Source: a virus
Direction: 5' to 3' (one strand)
DNA: 64,000 nt
Virus record (IMG/VR): IMGVR_UViG_3300005563_000033
Span: 1 to 64,000 of that record
This document shows positions 7,189 to 14,399 of this stretch, in pieces; position 1 is the stretch's first letter; every line of letters begins with the position of its first letter. Under the pieces are notes generated by a model. It did no database searches. It was not told where the DNA came from and saw only the letters and a list, made by a program, of their open reading frames with translations. The position numbers were made by a program, and so were the translations under genes.

Positions 7189-7518
7189 TTAGTCATCAAA
7201 ATTCCTTTCCCTAAATATCTCCATCATTTTTTCTTCCTCTTCTTCGTCGCCTTCGATGTAGGGAATGTAAGGAGATTGCCGGACAACCCCGAATTTAGAA
7301 ATAACAATTTCAGAGACAGGATCAGCCATAGCCTTTGCTTCGGATTTAACCTTTGCGCGATTGTATTTTAATGGACGACAGCACCAGCAAGAACACGGAG
7401 TAGAATGAGATCGGTAGGCATAATAAGCGCTTTCTTGGGCCAAGGCCAATGGTCGTATCTTTCGTATGCGCCTCCTATAATGGAGCATCTTTAACTCCTG
7501 TCGTCGCCCCTTGTTCAT
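7189..7518 (-). CDS. conserved Bacteroidetes-type Cys-rich basic protein (109 aa)
   Basis: Begins MNKGRRQELKMLHYRRRIRK and contains CSCWCC at about 43-48 followed by a basic stretch. I associate this pattern (short basic N-terminus, then a CxCxxC cluster and KYNRAKVK) with small conserved proteins of Bacteroidetes genomes. The remainder has an acidic run of five Glu near residue 92. It may bind nucleic acid through the basic N-terminus. The function is not known to me. Confidence 0.55.
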   Translation of the reverse strand: MNKGRRQELKMLHYRRRIRKIRPLALAQESAYYAYRSHSTPCSCWCCRPLKYNRAKVKSEAKAMADPVSEIVISKFGVVRQSPYIPYIEGDEEEEEKMMEIFRERNFDD

Positions 7519-8110
7519 ACCCCTAAGTTAATAAAATAACCCACAGAGACATGTATTTACATCCAACCCAAACAAACGGCGGGACTTTCGGCCAGGGAGA
7601 AATGCGAATGAGCGAAGCCAGCCGGGTCAGCTTTTCAAAATCCAGATTCAAATTCAATAGGCTATAATAAAAATGCGCCCAATCTTGGGAAAGTTATTTG
7701 TGATACCCTGCTAAAATCGCATTAGACGTACGCGCGGTGCCCAAATTTGGCAGATCGACCAATGACTGAACCAAACCACGCAACCCCCTTAATTAAGAAA
7801 AGAATAGCGTGCGGTCATTGCTTCAGCGTACCCCCGCCCAATAGAGCCGGTCGGCCGTCTGGGTCAATTCGTTTATCTGAACCGGGTGGATGTCGTTTTC
7901 GCCGCTGGAATTGCCTGGAATTAATTTCTTTGGGCCCTATTATATGTTATTGGGTTTGAAGGAACTAATTGCTGATACCGGATTGATTGGATTGCCTTTG
8001 GGCCCGAATTGGTGTTTTGGAAGTTATTGGCTTATGGGGATGGAGATTCAATAGGGCCGGGAATAAAGTGTTCTTGTAATTGGGGGAAGGGATTGTTGGG
8101 GGGGGGGGGA
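7519..8110. other. 592-bp gene-poor stretch of deviating composition
   Basis: No convincing gene here. The left part contains a short dyad (7551-7562, ATGTA-TT-TACAT). From about 7730 the sequence becomes GC-rich, then from about 7890 the plus strand is G/T-rich with few C and several GGGCCC sites, ending in a G12 run. A 70-codon plus-strand frame (7747-7959) and a minus-strand frame through 7840-7900 are open, but neither has family features. Candidates are a replication or packaging site, an inserted host-derived repeat, or an assembly junction. Confidence 0.5.
8098..8109. repeat. homopolymer of 12 G
   Basis: Uninterrupted G run directly before the stop codon of the minus-strand gene remnant. 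Long G runs are slippage-prone; the length may vary between copies or reflect sequencing uncertainty. Confidence 0.8.
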
Positions 8111-8323
8111 TCATCTAAGCACCGGCAGACCCTTGTCCTTGATTTTCTTCTTGTTAACTATTATTTTGGCTTGAATTGTGGCATCGAACAGGGTAATATT
8201 GCAGGCTGCTATTCTCTCAATAAGCGCGTAATATTCATCCCTTTGGGCCTCAACTTCCAATATCTTGCTAGCATATGCCTTGATTATATCATCTACTGAT
8301 TGCTTTCCATGAGCTTTTTTAGT
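8111..8323 (-). pseudogene. remnant of a helical protein gene, interrupted by an in-frame TAA
   Basis: A 70-codon open stretch without any ATG reads as a convincing helical protein (QSVDDIIKAYASKILEVEAQ ... TLFDATIQAKIIVNKKKI). In the same frame just upstream, separated by one TAA (8324-8326), is ATG plus 11 codons (8362-8327, MKQINHLPLLLK). A single stop therefore breaks an 83-codon gene. It could be a decayed gene, a sequencing error, or a gene starting at a non-ATG codon. Confidence 0.45.
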
Positions 8324-8387
8324 TTATTTAAGAAGTAAAGGTAGATGATTTATTTGTTTCATGAAATATTTATTGTAGCTTAGCGGT

Positions 8388-8726
8388 ATGGATATTATTG
8401 AATGGCTTACTGCCCACGATTTAATAAAAATTAGGCGGCTTTGCGAACTAGCTAAACTAGACCCTGGTAATTTTCATCGGTGGATGAATGTTACCAAAAA
8501 ACTGCCGGTTCATGCTATAGAAAAAATAGTCCCTATTTTAAGGGAATACGGGTATGAACCTGCTTTACAAGAGCAACCAATGAAGATTCCTGAAGACAAA
8601 ATGCTTATAAATAAATCAGTATTCAAGGATGCCCCCGGGAACTATATGGGACATCCTATCCCCAAAGGGCTAACGGGCATAGATTTAAGTATCTGGAAAT
8701 CGGAAATTAAAGAGAAGTTCAAATAA
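8388..8726 (+). CDS. helix-turn-helix regulator (112 aa)
   Basis: N-terminal HTH: IRRLCELAKLDPGNFHRWMN (residues about 15-34), with the LAKLDPGNFHRW core resembling XRE-like or phage repressor recognition helices, then a helical linker ending in GYEP. The C-terminal part is short. It is the first gene of the plus-strand regulatory cluster and sits across a divergent spacer from the minus block, the usual position of a switch regulator. TTTG (8353-8356) and TAGCTTAG (8376-8383), 19 bp apart, form a one-mismatch Bacteroidetes promoter ending 4 bp before the ATG, so the message could be nearly leaderless. Confidence 0.65.
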   Translation: MDIIEWLTAHDLIKIRRLCELAKLDPGNFHRWMNVTKKLPVHAIEKIVPILREYGYEPALQEQPMKIPEDKMLINKSVFKDAPGNYMGHPIPKGLTGIDLSIWKSEIKEKFK

Positions 8727-8794
8727 CTCTTCCCTTCAGACTGGGATAAAATGGGTAAAATAGATCGGCTAAAATGGTTGAAAAATAACAAAAT

Positions 8795-9346
8795 ATGACA
8801 GTAGAAGAATTTAAAAAGAAAAAGCCTGAATTAGCTCATTTGGAAGGTGATATGTTGCTTAATGCAATGGAAGATTATGTTTTGCGACAACAGGAGGGGT
8901 ATGCTATTACCAAGATTGTTTTGCCATTTTGGAAGCGATATACTTTTCGCTGGCTGTTTTACAGGAAAACCAAGAATTGGAGTATGCAAAAGGGCGACTA
9001 TACCTCTCCTAAAAGATGTGCCGTATGTAAAAGACCAACCGGGATGCTATGGGGTATTGGCGGCAAACTCTATTGTCACGGTCATGAATATAAGGAAGAA
9101 TTGAATACAAGCGTTAAGCATCGGGTATGGGTTATTTATTGCAAAATTTCTACTATCTTTTGGCTGTCACTGGATTGGCTCCATATAGTGCGATCAACCT
9201 ACGATAGTCGATATGGCATGTTTGGAGATGAGAACCAATATGTGGATCACTGGACAATGAACATGGAAACTGGTGAAATGAAATTCATTCTCAAAAAAAG
9301 AAAATGGTGGCAATATATCTTTGTAGAAAGAAAGTTTAAAATATAA
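8795..9346 (+). CDS. hypothetical protein with treble-clef-like Cys/His site (183 aa)
   Basis: Aromatic-rich, basic protein. CAVCKR (about 72-77) and CHGH (about 91-94) form a potential zinc site. Hydrophobic stretches such as VIYCKISTIFWLSLDWL (about 111-127) could associate with membrane but are interrupted by charges. The C-terminus is rich in Lys and Trp. No family recognised. Its ATG overlaps the TGA of a short open stretch that continues in frame from the HTH gene. Confidence 0.55.
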   Translation: MTVEEFKKKKPELAHLEGDMLLNAMEDYVLRQQEGYAITKIVLPFWKRYTFRWLFYRKTKNWSMQKGDYTSPKRCAVCKRPTGMLWGIGGKLYCHGHEYKEELNTSVKHRVWVIYCKISTIFWLSLDWLHIVRSTYDSRYGMFGDENQYVDHWTMNMETGEMKFILKKRKWWQYIFVERKFKI

Positions 9347-9358
9347 ATCAAATTAGTT

Positions 9359-9631
9359 ATGGAGCAGACAATTGATCCAATGAGAGATGCGGCGGCTTAT
9401 AGCGTGTCGATAATTGCCAAAATAGTCCCAATTGTGGATGAGTATATTCTTTGCCGAATGAAGATAGACCAACTCAGAACTGAAGGAATGAAAAGGAATC
9501 ACTTAAATGACAGTCATCGACAAATGATCGACACGTTATTTAAACAAGCAGATAACATAAAACTAGATTTGCTTTACGCCCTAGATTCTCCTTTTATGGA
9601 CAACACTAACACATCATTAAGTAAAGCATAA
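9359..9631 (+). CDS. hypothetical protein (90 aa)
   Basis: Small helical protein, MEQTIDPMRDAAAYSVSIIA..., with alternating hydrophobic and charged residues consistent with a helical bundle. 12-bp spacing from the upstream gene suggests co-transcription. No motif. Confidence 0.5.
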   Translation: MEQTIDPMRDAAAYSVSIIAKIVPIVDEYILCRMKIDQLRTEGMKRNHLNDSHRQMIDTLFKQADNIKLDLLYALDSPFMDNTNTSLSKA

Positions 9632-9638
9632 AAATGTT

Positions 9639-10016
9639 ATGGAATTCAAAGATTTAATTGGTTGTACTTTAATATCAATAACCGGGGCTACGGTTGGTAG
9701 TGATGTGATAGCGTTTGAAAATTCTGATCATGAAAAATTTGTCTTACATCATCTTCAAGATTGTTGCGAATCAGTTTTGGTAGAAGATATTGAAGGGGAT
9801 ATTCAGTCCTTGATAGGGCATCCATTGACACTGGCAGAAGAAATAACCAGCACCGAGAATCCACCCGGAGTAGTTAAAGAATGGCAATATAGTTACACTT
9901 GGACATTTTATAAACTAGCTACTATTAAAGGATATGTAACTATCCGGTGGTATGGCGAGTCCAATGGGTATTATTCAGAATCTGTTGATTTTGTTCAATT
10001 ATCACCACAACCATGA
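9639..10016 (+). CDS. hypothetical protein, DUF-like beta-rich (125 aa)
   Basis: Begins MEFKDLIGCTLISITGATVG followed by DVIAFENSDHEKFVLHHLQDCCESV. This pattern (first strand, then HHxQDCCExV) I associate with a widespread family of small phage and bacterial proteins of unknown function. The C-terminal half is beta-rich, with TWTFYKLATIKGYVTIRWYG. No catalytic role is known to me. Confidence 0.6.
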   Translation: MEFKDLIGCTLISITGATVGSDVIAFENSDHEKFVLHHLQDCCESVLVEDIEGDIQSLIGHPLTLAEEITSTENPPGVVKEWQYSYTWTFYKLATIKGYVTIRWYGESNGYYSESVDFVQLSPQP

Positions 10017-10384
10017 AACTCAAAGACCATGAAGAATGGATACGCTACAATGCCCCTCATATGACAGTCTTTGATATGATGGATGAATTGGACGTTAAGG
10101 ATATAAAAGGCTTCCGGGAGTTCTGCAAACGGAATCAGATAGTACCCTTAACTGAGGGAGATAAAAAGCGAAAATACGTACTGGAATTATACCAAACCAA
10201 ATCAAAACAGTTCATTGCCGATAAGTTGAATATAAAAATAGACCGCGTCTCTCAAATATACAATGAACTAGGTATACAGGAGCCTGATTTTACTGCGCCC
10301 AAACCTAAAACCATTGAAAGAAACGGCTTATCTGTACGGCAAATATTCCAACGTTGTCACATTCCTAATGCACGAATAAGATAA
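10013..10384 (+). CDS. HTH-containing hypothetical protein (123 aa)
   Basis: ATGA overlap with the previous gene. A helix-turn-helix-like stretch KSKQFIADKLNIKIDRVSQI lies at about residues 60-79, resembling a homeodomain-like recognition unit. An N-terminal helical part contains DEWIRYNAPHMTVFDMMDE-like acidic helices. It is the last gene of the regulatory cluster and is followed at once by a terminator. Probable DNA-binding protein, target unknown. Confidence 0.5.
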   Translation: MKLKDHEEWIRYNAPHMTVFDMMDELDVKDIKGFREFCKRNQIVPLTEGDKKRKYVLELYQTKSKQFIADKLNIKIDRVSQIYNELGIQEPDFTAPKPKTIERNGLSVRQIFQRCHIPNARIR

Positions 10385-10411
10385 GGCCCCGCTAGACAAC
10401 GGAGCCTTTTA
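10383..10411. terminator. intrinsic terminator, usable in both directions
   Basis: Stem AAGGC-CCCG (10383-10391) pairs with CGG-AGCCTT (10400-10408) around an 8-nt loop and is followed by TTTTA. It ends the plus-strand cluster. With the A-rich left side it could also stop the converging minus-strand transcript at 10436. Confidence 0.65.
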
Positions 10412-10435
10412 TATTATACAAAATAAAAAAAGCAA

Positions 10436-10807
10436 TTAAAAACTTACTTGCAGTTTCAGTTGGGTAGAAACCTTGTTAATCATAGTGATGCTTACTGCAA
10501 GGCCGGGGAATACAGTTCCGTCTGGAATGGCCTGAGCGGAACTTCCGGGAGCCGGTGTAGCATTACCCTGGCTGGTGAAATCCATCTTTAAATTAGCCGT
10601 AGTGCCCCCCTGTGGATTTTTCTCCTGCACGTCAATGGTATTGGGAGTAGTAGGATCAATAACAACTGAATCCTGTGTAGGGTCAGCTACGTCAATTACT
10701 GGATTAGAAAGAGTGCCGCTATACACATTGCCAAGATCGTCTACAACTTGAACTAATCCTGTATGCGGTTGCACATCCGTGAGTGTAATACTGTTAATTG
10801 AGGCCAT
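10436..10807 (-). CDS. possible Ig-like/decoration-type small protein (123 aa)
   Basis: Begins MASINSITLTDVQPHTGLVQ, is Thr/Val/Pro-rich and entirely beta-strand-like, with no cysteine. Such proteins resemble small beta-sandwich adhesion or decoration domains. The ATG at 10807 is chosen because an A/T-rich leader precedes it. The frame stays open upstream to an ATG at 10963, whose product would add a transmembrane helix (about residues 5-25) and a Lys/His-rich segment, so either a membrane-anchored longer form or a separate small membrane peptide is possible. It faces the plus-strand terminator. Confidence 0.55.
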   Translation of the reverse strand: MASINSITLTDVQPHTGLVQVVDDLGNVYSGTLSNPVIDVADPTQDSVVIDPTTPNTIDVQEKNPQGGTTANLKMDFTSQGNATPAPGSSAQAIPDGTVFPGLAVSITMINKVSTQLKLQVSF

Positions 10808-10974
10808 GAGATGATGTTTTATTTTTGATTGAAAAATTACACGAAGTTTGAGCTTATGGTGATGCTTTCGCTTTTTTTTGTCGTCTATAATAATGATTAC
10901 CTTCACCATATACTTCAAAAGTACTAAAATTCCAAGGATAATTATCAAAGTATCTTTAAGCATAAGTTATTAAT

Positions 10975-11661
10975 TTATTGCATTTCTGGTACTCCGAAAG
11001 TGATAACCAATCTAACCTTAGATGGTCTTGGCTTACCATTTCTACCAAATTTCATGGGGGAGAAGATTTTATCAACCGGATTACCTCTTTTTATTCTATT
11101 TATTAAAGTTGTGTGGGATATCTTTAAGTGTTTGGCCCAATCTGTAAGCAATTTGGTTTCCCCTTTGTATGTTAACCATTTATTATCCCGCCTATTTCTG
11201 GCTTGTTCTTTTGTAGTGGCCCATTTACAATTATCGGGAGTATAATCCCCGTTAACTTCTTTTCTGTCTACGGAATGCTTCTTTGATGGCCTAGGCCCCA
11301 TATCTTCCAAAAAGTTATCAAAAGATTCAAGCCATCTGTCACAGACTTTTATCCCTCTGCCGCCATAATATTTATAGTCTTGATTTTTAGGGTTTAAGCA
11401 CCTCATTTTAATGTGAATCCAAGTATTGTATTCCGCCCTAAATTGAGAAATAATTGGCTTGCTTTGCCTCTTATTCCTTATTATGCCACATCCACATGAT
11501 GTAGTATGACCCGCCACTACTCTGTTTATATGACCAATAAACTCATTCCCGCATTGGCATAAAAACTTTGCATGCCTATCCCTTTTTGTAGTCTCAACCT
11601 CTTCAATAAATATACACTCTCCAATTTTTTGCCCAGGCATGTAATTAATTCTTGCTCCCAT
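10975..11661 (-). CDS. homing-endonuclease-like protein with zinc finger (228 aa)
   Basis: N-terminal zinc-binding part: CQCGN (about 50-54) and HTTSCGCG (about 67-74). The central part contains YYGGRGIKVCDRWLESFDNF and DRKEVNGDYTPDNCKWAT (about residues 99-148), with conserved aromatic, D-R and N-C-K/R-W positions. This combination is well known in phage and prophage proteins annotated as HNH-type or homing-like endonucleases. A C-terminal DNA-binding helix pair (TDWAKHLKISHTTLINRIKR) follows. It stands alone among accessory genes and likely spreads by homing. Confidence 0.7.
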   Translation of the reverse strand: MGARINYMPGQKIGECIFIEEVETTKRDRHAKFLCQCGNEFIGHINRVVAGHTTSCGCGIIRNKRQSKPIISQFRAEYNTWIHIKMRCLNPKNQDYKYYGGRGIKVCDRWLESFDNFLEDMGPRPSKKHSVDRKEVNGDYTPDNCKWATTKEQARNRRDNKWLTYKGETKLLTDWAKHLKISHTTLINRIKRGNPVDKIFSPMKFGRNGKPRPSKVRLVITFGVPEMQ

Positions 11662-11712
11662 ATTTTATTTTTTTAACATATTAAAAGTGCCCTGCACCAC
11701 CTTTTACACCTT

Positions 11713-11745
11713 CCCCGGTCTCTTTATGGCCGGGGGTTTTTATTT
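11713..11745 (+). terminator. terminator-shaped hairpin oriented on the plus strand
   Basis: CCCCGG (11713-11718) pairs with CCGGGG (11730-11735), followed by TTTTTATTT. The flanking genes are all on the minus strand, and on that strand no T-run follows the stem. It may stop antisense transcription entering from the left. Confidence 0.5.
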
Positions 11746-12202
11746 ACCATTCCACCCTCCAACTCTGCAGGACATGGGATAGGGTGTCTTTCTTGTTGTA
11801 GGTCAATCGATTAATCATCTCGACGGGAACCAATTCATTATAATCGTAGCCCTTTATTCTCACCCAGCGGTATTCCTTCCTCCACACTTCCCAGGCTTTA
11901 AACTTCCGTACATGCACCTCCGTACTGTCGTCAAATCCAAATGCCCAAATTGAATCTTCCACCACTCTGCTATATTTGAAGGAACTATCCCATTCCAGAT
12001 GAGCGCCATACGCTATTTTATAATTGAACTTGTACACCTCTGCTATGATCTTGAGGGTGTCGTATTGGGTGGCGGGAAGATCGGAGGAGCCCGTCAAGGC
12101 CCTTCTGGCGCTGTCCGATAAATCTTTCAGGTTGAGGGTTCCCATTTGGGTATGGCCAGCTATGGTGGCCAGCAATAACAGGGTGGTGAGAAGTTTTTTC
12201 AT
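11744..12202 (-). CDS. secreted/periplasmic hypothetical protein (152 aa)
   Basis: Clear signal peptide: MKKLLTTLLLLATIAGHTQ, with likely cleavage after residues 16-18. The mature part is about 130 aa, rich in Trp/Tyr (WEVWRKEYRWVRIKGYDYNE), with no cysteine. It is next to a lipoprotein gene (5 bp). Phage-coded exported proteins of this size may act in superinfection exclusion or alter the host envelope. The function is not established. Confidence 0.6.
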   Translation of the reverse strand: MKKLLTTLLLLATIAGHTQMGTLNLKDLSDSARRALTGSSDLPATQYDTLKIIAEVYKFNYKIAYGAHLEWDSSFKYSRVVEDSIWAFGFDDSTEVHVRKFKAWEVWRKEYRWVRIKGYDYNELVPVEMINRLTYNKKDTLSHVLQSWRVEW

Positions 12203-12207
12203 TTCTT

Positions 12208-12651
12208 TCAGTTATAAGTATGATTACATTTCCAGATGGAGTCGGCTATTTGCTTTTTTCTTTGAAGCGTGTCTGGATTACGAGTCCATCGAGCATATGC
12301 TAATAACGCACTGTCCTTGGCGGCAAATTGAAACTCGCTTCCTGCTAAAGAAACATCAAGGGTATCGGGCAACTCTTTTTCATCCATCCAAACCCAATCG
12401 CCTGCTACGGGTCCTCCTATAGGAGGACCCGCATGAACACTAAAAAATGGCCCTCCAAAATATATATTATTGAACGTGAATGTATCTTTAACTGGCCCAT
12501 ATTTATCTATACCTGTTTGGATGGCCCACTTATGGTTACATTCGTTGTAGACTGCTTTTACTTGTCGAGTAACATTGTGAGATGGTTTAACCGGCGCACT
12601 GTCTTTGCAAGACGCCACCAACAAAACAAATGCTAATAATAAATACTTCAT
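12208..12651 (-). CDS. small lipoprotein (147 aa)
   Basis: MKYLLLAFVLLVASCKDS gives a lipobox (VASC, Cys15), so the protein should be lipidated and membrane-anchored. The mature part has no recognised domain. A 24-bp perfect palindrome in the gene (12408-12431) encodes the GPPIGGP segment. Adjacent to a signal-peptide gene, it is probably co-expressed with it. Confidence 0.65.
   Translation of the reverse strand: MKYLLLAFVLLVASCKDSAPVKPSHNVTRQVKAVYNECNHKWAIQTGIDKYGPVKDTFTFNNIYFGGPFFSVHAGPPIGGPVAGDWVWMDEKELPDTLDVSLAGSEFQFAAKDSALLAYARWTRNPDTLQRKKQIADSIWKCNHTYN
12408..12431. repeat. 24-bp perfect palindrome inside the lipoprotein gene
   Basis: Two 10-bp arms, CGGGTCCTCC and its complement, around TATA. 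It could form a strong cruciform or mRNA hairpin. It may be a coding coincidence, because GPP-I-GGP is naturally near-palindromic at DNA level. Confidence 0.7.
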
Positions 12652-12674
12652 GTTTTTTATTTAAAGCCTCTCGG

Positions 12675-13421
12675 CTAGGTTAAGAGTTGGGGGTATTTCG
12701 AGAGAAGTTCTTTTGTTTCCTGGGCAAATCCGCTGAGGCTATGTATTTGAGGATCGAACTTTCGCCAGTCGTCCAAGGCCTTTCGGTATTGCTTTATTTC
12801 CTCCTGCATCTTGTGGTACATGGCTATGGCTCCTTTCGCCCATCCGCGTTGTTCGCCCACTTCGCTGGCATAATCTTCCGGATCAAGACCTACATCCACC
12901 TTTGGTTTATTTTCCTTTATCCAGTCTTTTATCTCCTCCGGTATCTCTCCCTGCTTTGTTTGCCTATCAAAATCCTCCTGGCTCATTCCGGCTTCTGATG
13001 CCATTTGTCGGGTTTCGATGCGGGCGCATTCGGGGCATTCATCGTTATAAGGAAGATCATGAGCTTCGCAATAATCATCGAAGCCGTTCTGCTTGGCTCG
13101 TTCTCGCATCTCCCAGACCGTCGGCTGGACTACGGGGGAGGATGTTTCCTTCCATTGAGCCGCATATGCTTCCATTGCCTCCAACACCTGTGCCGTCTTG
13201 AAGTATGCCTTTCCTTTTTCTATGAAGCCATGCTTTTTAAGCATCTCCCTATAAATATCCTCAGCAGATTTTTTAGGCTCCTGTATGTTGGGGGTGGGTT
13301 GGGGCTGTCTCATTTTCCCTGTTCCAATGATGTGACGCTTACCACTCATGTCTACCCCACAGGGATCGCAGTCTTTGTACTCGTTACCTTCTTCATCGTA
13401 ATAAAAAATGTTATTGGGCAT
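12675..13421 (-). CDS. hypothetical protein with two Cys clusters (248 aa)
   Basis: Acidic and helical, with no signal peptide. Visible features: CDPCGVDMSGKR near residues 18-29, CEAHDLPYNDECPECAR about 118-134 (possible zinc knuckle) and a helical C-terminus. A middle segment YREMLKKHGFIEKGKAYFKT resembles the helical part of small phage proteins. It begins 55 bp downstream of a G10 run. Function unknown. Confidence 0.55.
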   Translation of the reverse strand: MPNNIFYYDEEGNEYKDCDPCGVDMSGKRHIIGTGKMRQPQPTPNIQEPKKSAEDIYREMLKKHGFIEKGKAYFKTAQVLEAMEAYAAQWKETSSPVVQPTVWEMRERAKQNGFDDYCEAHDLPYNDECPECARIETRQMASEAGMSQEDFDRQTKQGEIPEEIKDWIKENKPKVDVGLDPEDYASEVGEQRGWAKGAIAMYHKMQEEIKQYRKALDDWRKFDPQIHSLSGFAQETKELLSKYPQLLT

Positions 13422-13476
13422 ACTTTGTTTTTTTAGGTTATCTCATTCCATCCCTGCTAGGGGTAGATGTCTATTA

Positions 13477-13486
13477 GGGGGGGGGG
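13477..13486. repeat. homopolymer of 10 G in a gene spacer
   Basis: It lies in the 67-bp spacer between the stop of the 71-aa gene and the start of the 248-aa gene. Such a run upstream of a start can change promoter or leader spacing by slippage. Confidence 0.8.
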
Positions 13487-13488
13487 TG

Positions 13489-13704
13489 CTAAGGCTCCCA
13501 TTCGTTATCTGGGAAGTCCTCGGGTTTAATATTAATCTTGTGAATTTTCTTTATCTGACCGACCGGGATGCAAAACTCCTTCAGGAACTTCCGATAGCCC
13601 ATTTCGTCCCATGTCTCTCGATTAAAGAATAAATCCATCCAGTCGTGAAACTCTATGATCACTACAGGGATAGTGCCGGGGCCTTTAACATTTTTATAGC
13701 TCAT
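13489..13704 (-). CDS. hypothetical protein (71 aa)
   Basis: Small mixed protein starting MSYKNVKGPGTIPVVIIEFH, with an aromatic helical middle (WMDLFFNRETWDEMGYRKF) and an acidic C-terminus. No motif. Part of the minus-strand accessory operon. Confidence 0.5.
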   Translation of the reverse strand: MSYKNVKGPGTIPVVIIEFHDWMDLFFNRETWDEMGYRKFLKEFCIPVGQIKKIHKINIKPEDFPDNEWEP

Positions 13705-13716
13705 ATTGCTGTTTAT

Positions 13717-13965
13717 TTACTTGGTGGATGGGTTGTTACGCTCCCTTTTGAATATTTCATATATCTCTGCCGTGGTTCGCTTCGTGTGGCGGCCAACTTT
13801 CCAAATACCGTTTCCTGCATAATGCCCCCAGTTTTTGCCATCCATCCACTCCGCAAAAGCAATCGCATTCTTCTCATTCTCCTCTTTTAGCAGCCTATAA
13901 GATTCCCTTAAGACCTTTATCTCTTCATCTTTATCGGCGGGGGTGGATAGATTGTCTGTATTCAT
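13717..13965 (-). CDS. hypothetical coiled-coil protein (82 aa)
   Basis: Helical segment EIKVLRESYRLLKEENEKNA (about 15-34), then an aromatic segment containing WMDGKNWGHYAGNGIWKV. Its N-terminus MNTDNLSTPADKD matches the neighbouring ASCH gene's MNTPNLSTPEER, so the two starts share a duplicated leader or N-terminal tag. ATGA overlap with that gene. Confidence 0.5.
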   Translation of the reverse strand: MNTDNLSTPADKDEEIKVLRESYRLLKEENEKNAIAFAEWMDGKNWGHYAGNGIWKVGRHTKRTTAEIYEIFKRERNNPSTK

Positions 13966-14387
13966 GCGTTTTGTTTTATTTGCACATTATCGGGGATTCT
14001 TATTTCAAATATTCCTTGATATGGACCAGACACATAGTAATGCCTGAATTCAAAATCTCTACTGAAATAGCGCCAGTCCTTAAGAAGAAGAGACTTTCTA
14101 TCAGGGTGCCATTCGATGCAAGCCGCCTGTTCATCTTCTTTGAGCATGGGACGGCCGTCATAGATATTCACAATGCAAAGAGCTTTCCCCGCATTTTTGC
14201 TGACCGAATTTGTCTTCCCGCAGCAGATAACAATATCTCCACGGTATTTAAACAACCTTCCCATGCGCGTCTCTATCGTCTTTTTCTGAATCTTTACCCA
14301 TTCTGCATAATGTGCCCCGGGATAGTCATTCAATATAATTGCCTTATAGATTCTTTCTTCCGGGGTGGATAGATTGGGGGTGTTCAT
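13962..14387 (-). CDS. ASCH-domain (PUA-like) protein (141 aa)
   Basis: The ASCH pattern is visible: KKTIETRMGRLFKYRGDIVI at about residues 34-53 (a basic-aromatic first motif and the first strand), then KALCIVNIYDGRPM and later strands ending in YQGIFEIRIP. ASCH proteins have a PUA-like RNA-binding barrel and occur often in phages, where they are proposed to bind RNA or act in translation or RNA processing. Full-length for the family. Molecular target unknown. Confidence 0.65.
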   Translation of the reverse strand: MNTPNLSTPEERIYKAIILNDYPGAHYAEWVKIQKKTIETRMGRLFKYRGDIVICCGKTNSVSKNAGKALCIVNIYDGRPMLKEDEQAACIEWHPDRKSLLLKDWRYFSRDFEFRHYYVSGPYQGIFEIRIPDNVQIKQNA

Positions 14388-14399
14388 GATGGTTGGGTT

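Noticed and set aside
7747-7959. 70-codon plus-strand open frame in the gene-poor stretch
   Set aside because: High Pro/Arg/Cys composition, no family features, no leader or promoter, and composition differs from real genes nearby; treated as incidental.
8111-8726. Stop-codon reassignment suggested by two in-frame TAA near the switch region
   Set aside because: TAA, TAG and TGA all end well-supported genes elsewhere in the window (for example the capsid gene ends in TAG and the 209-aa operon genes in TAA), so the standard code is used.
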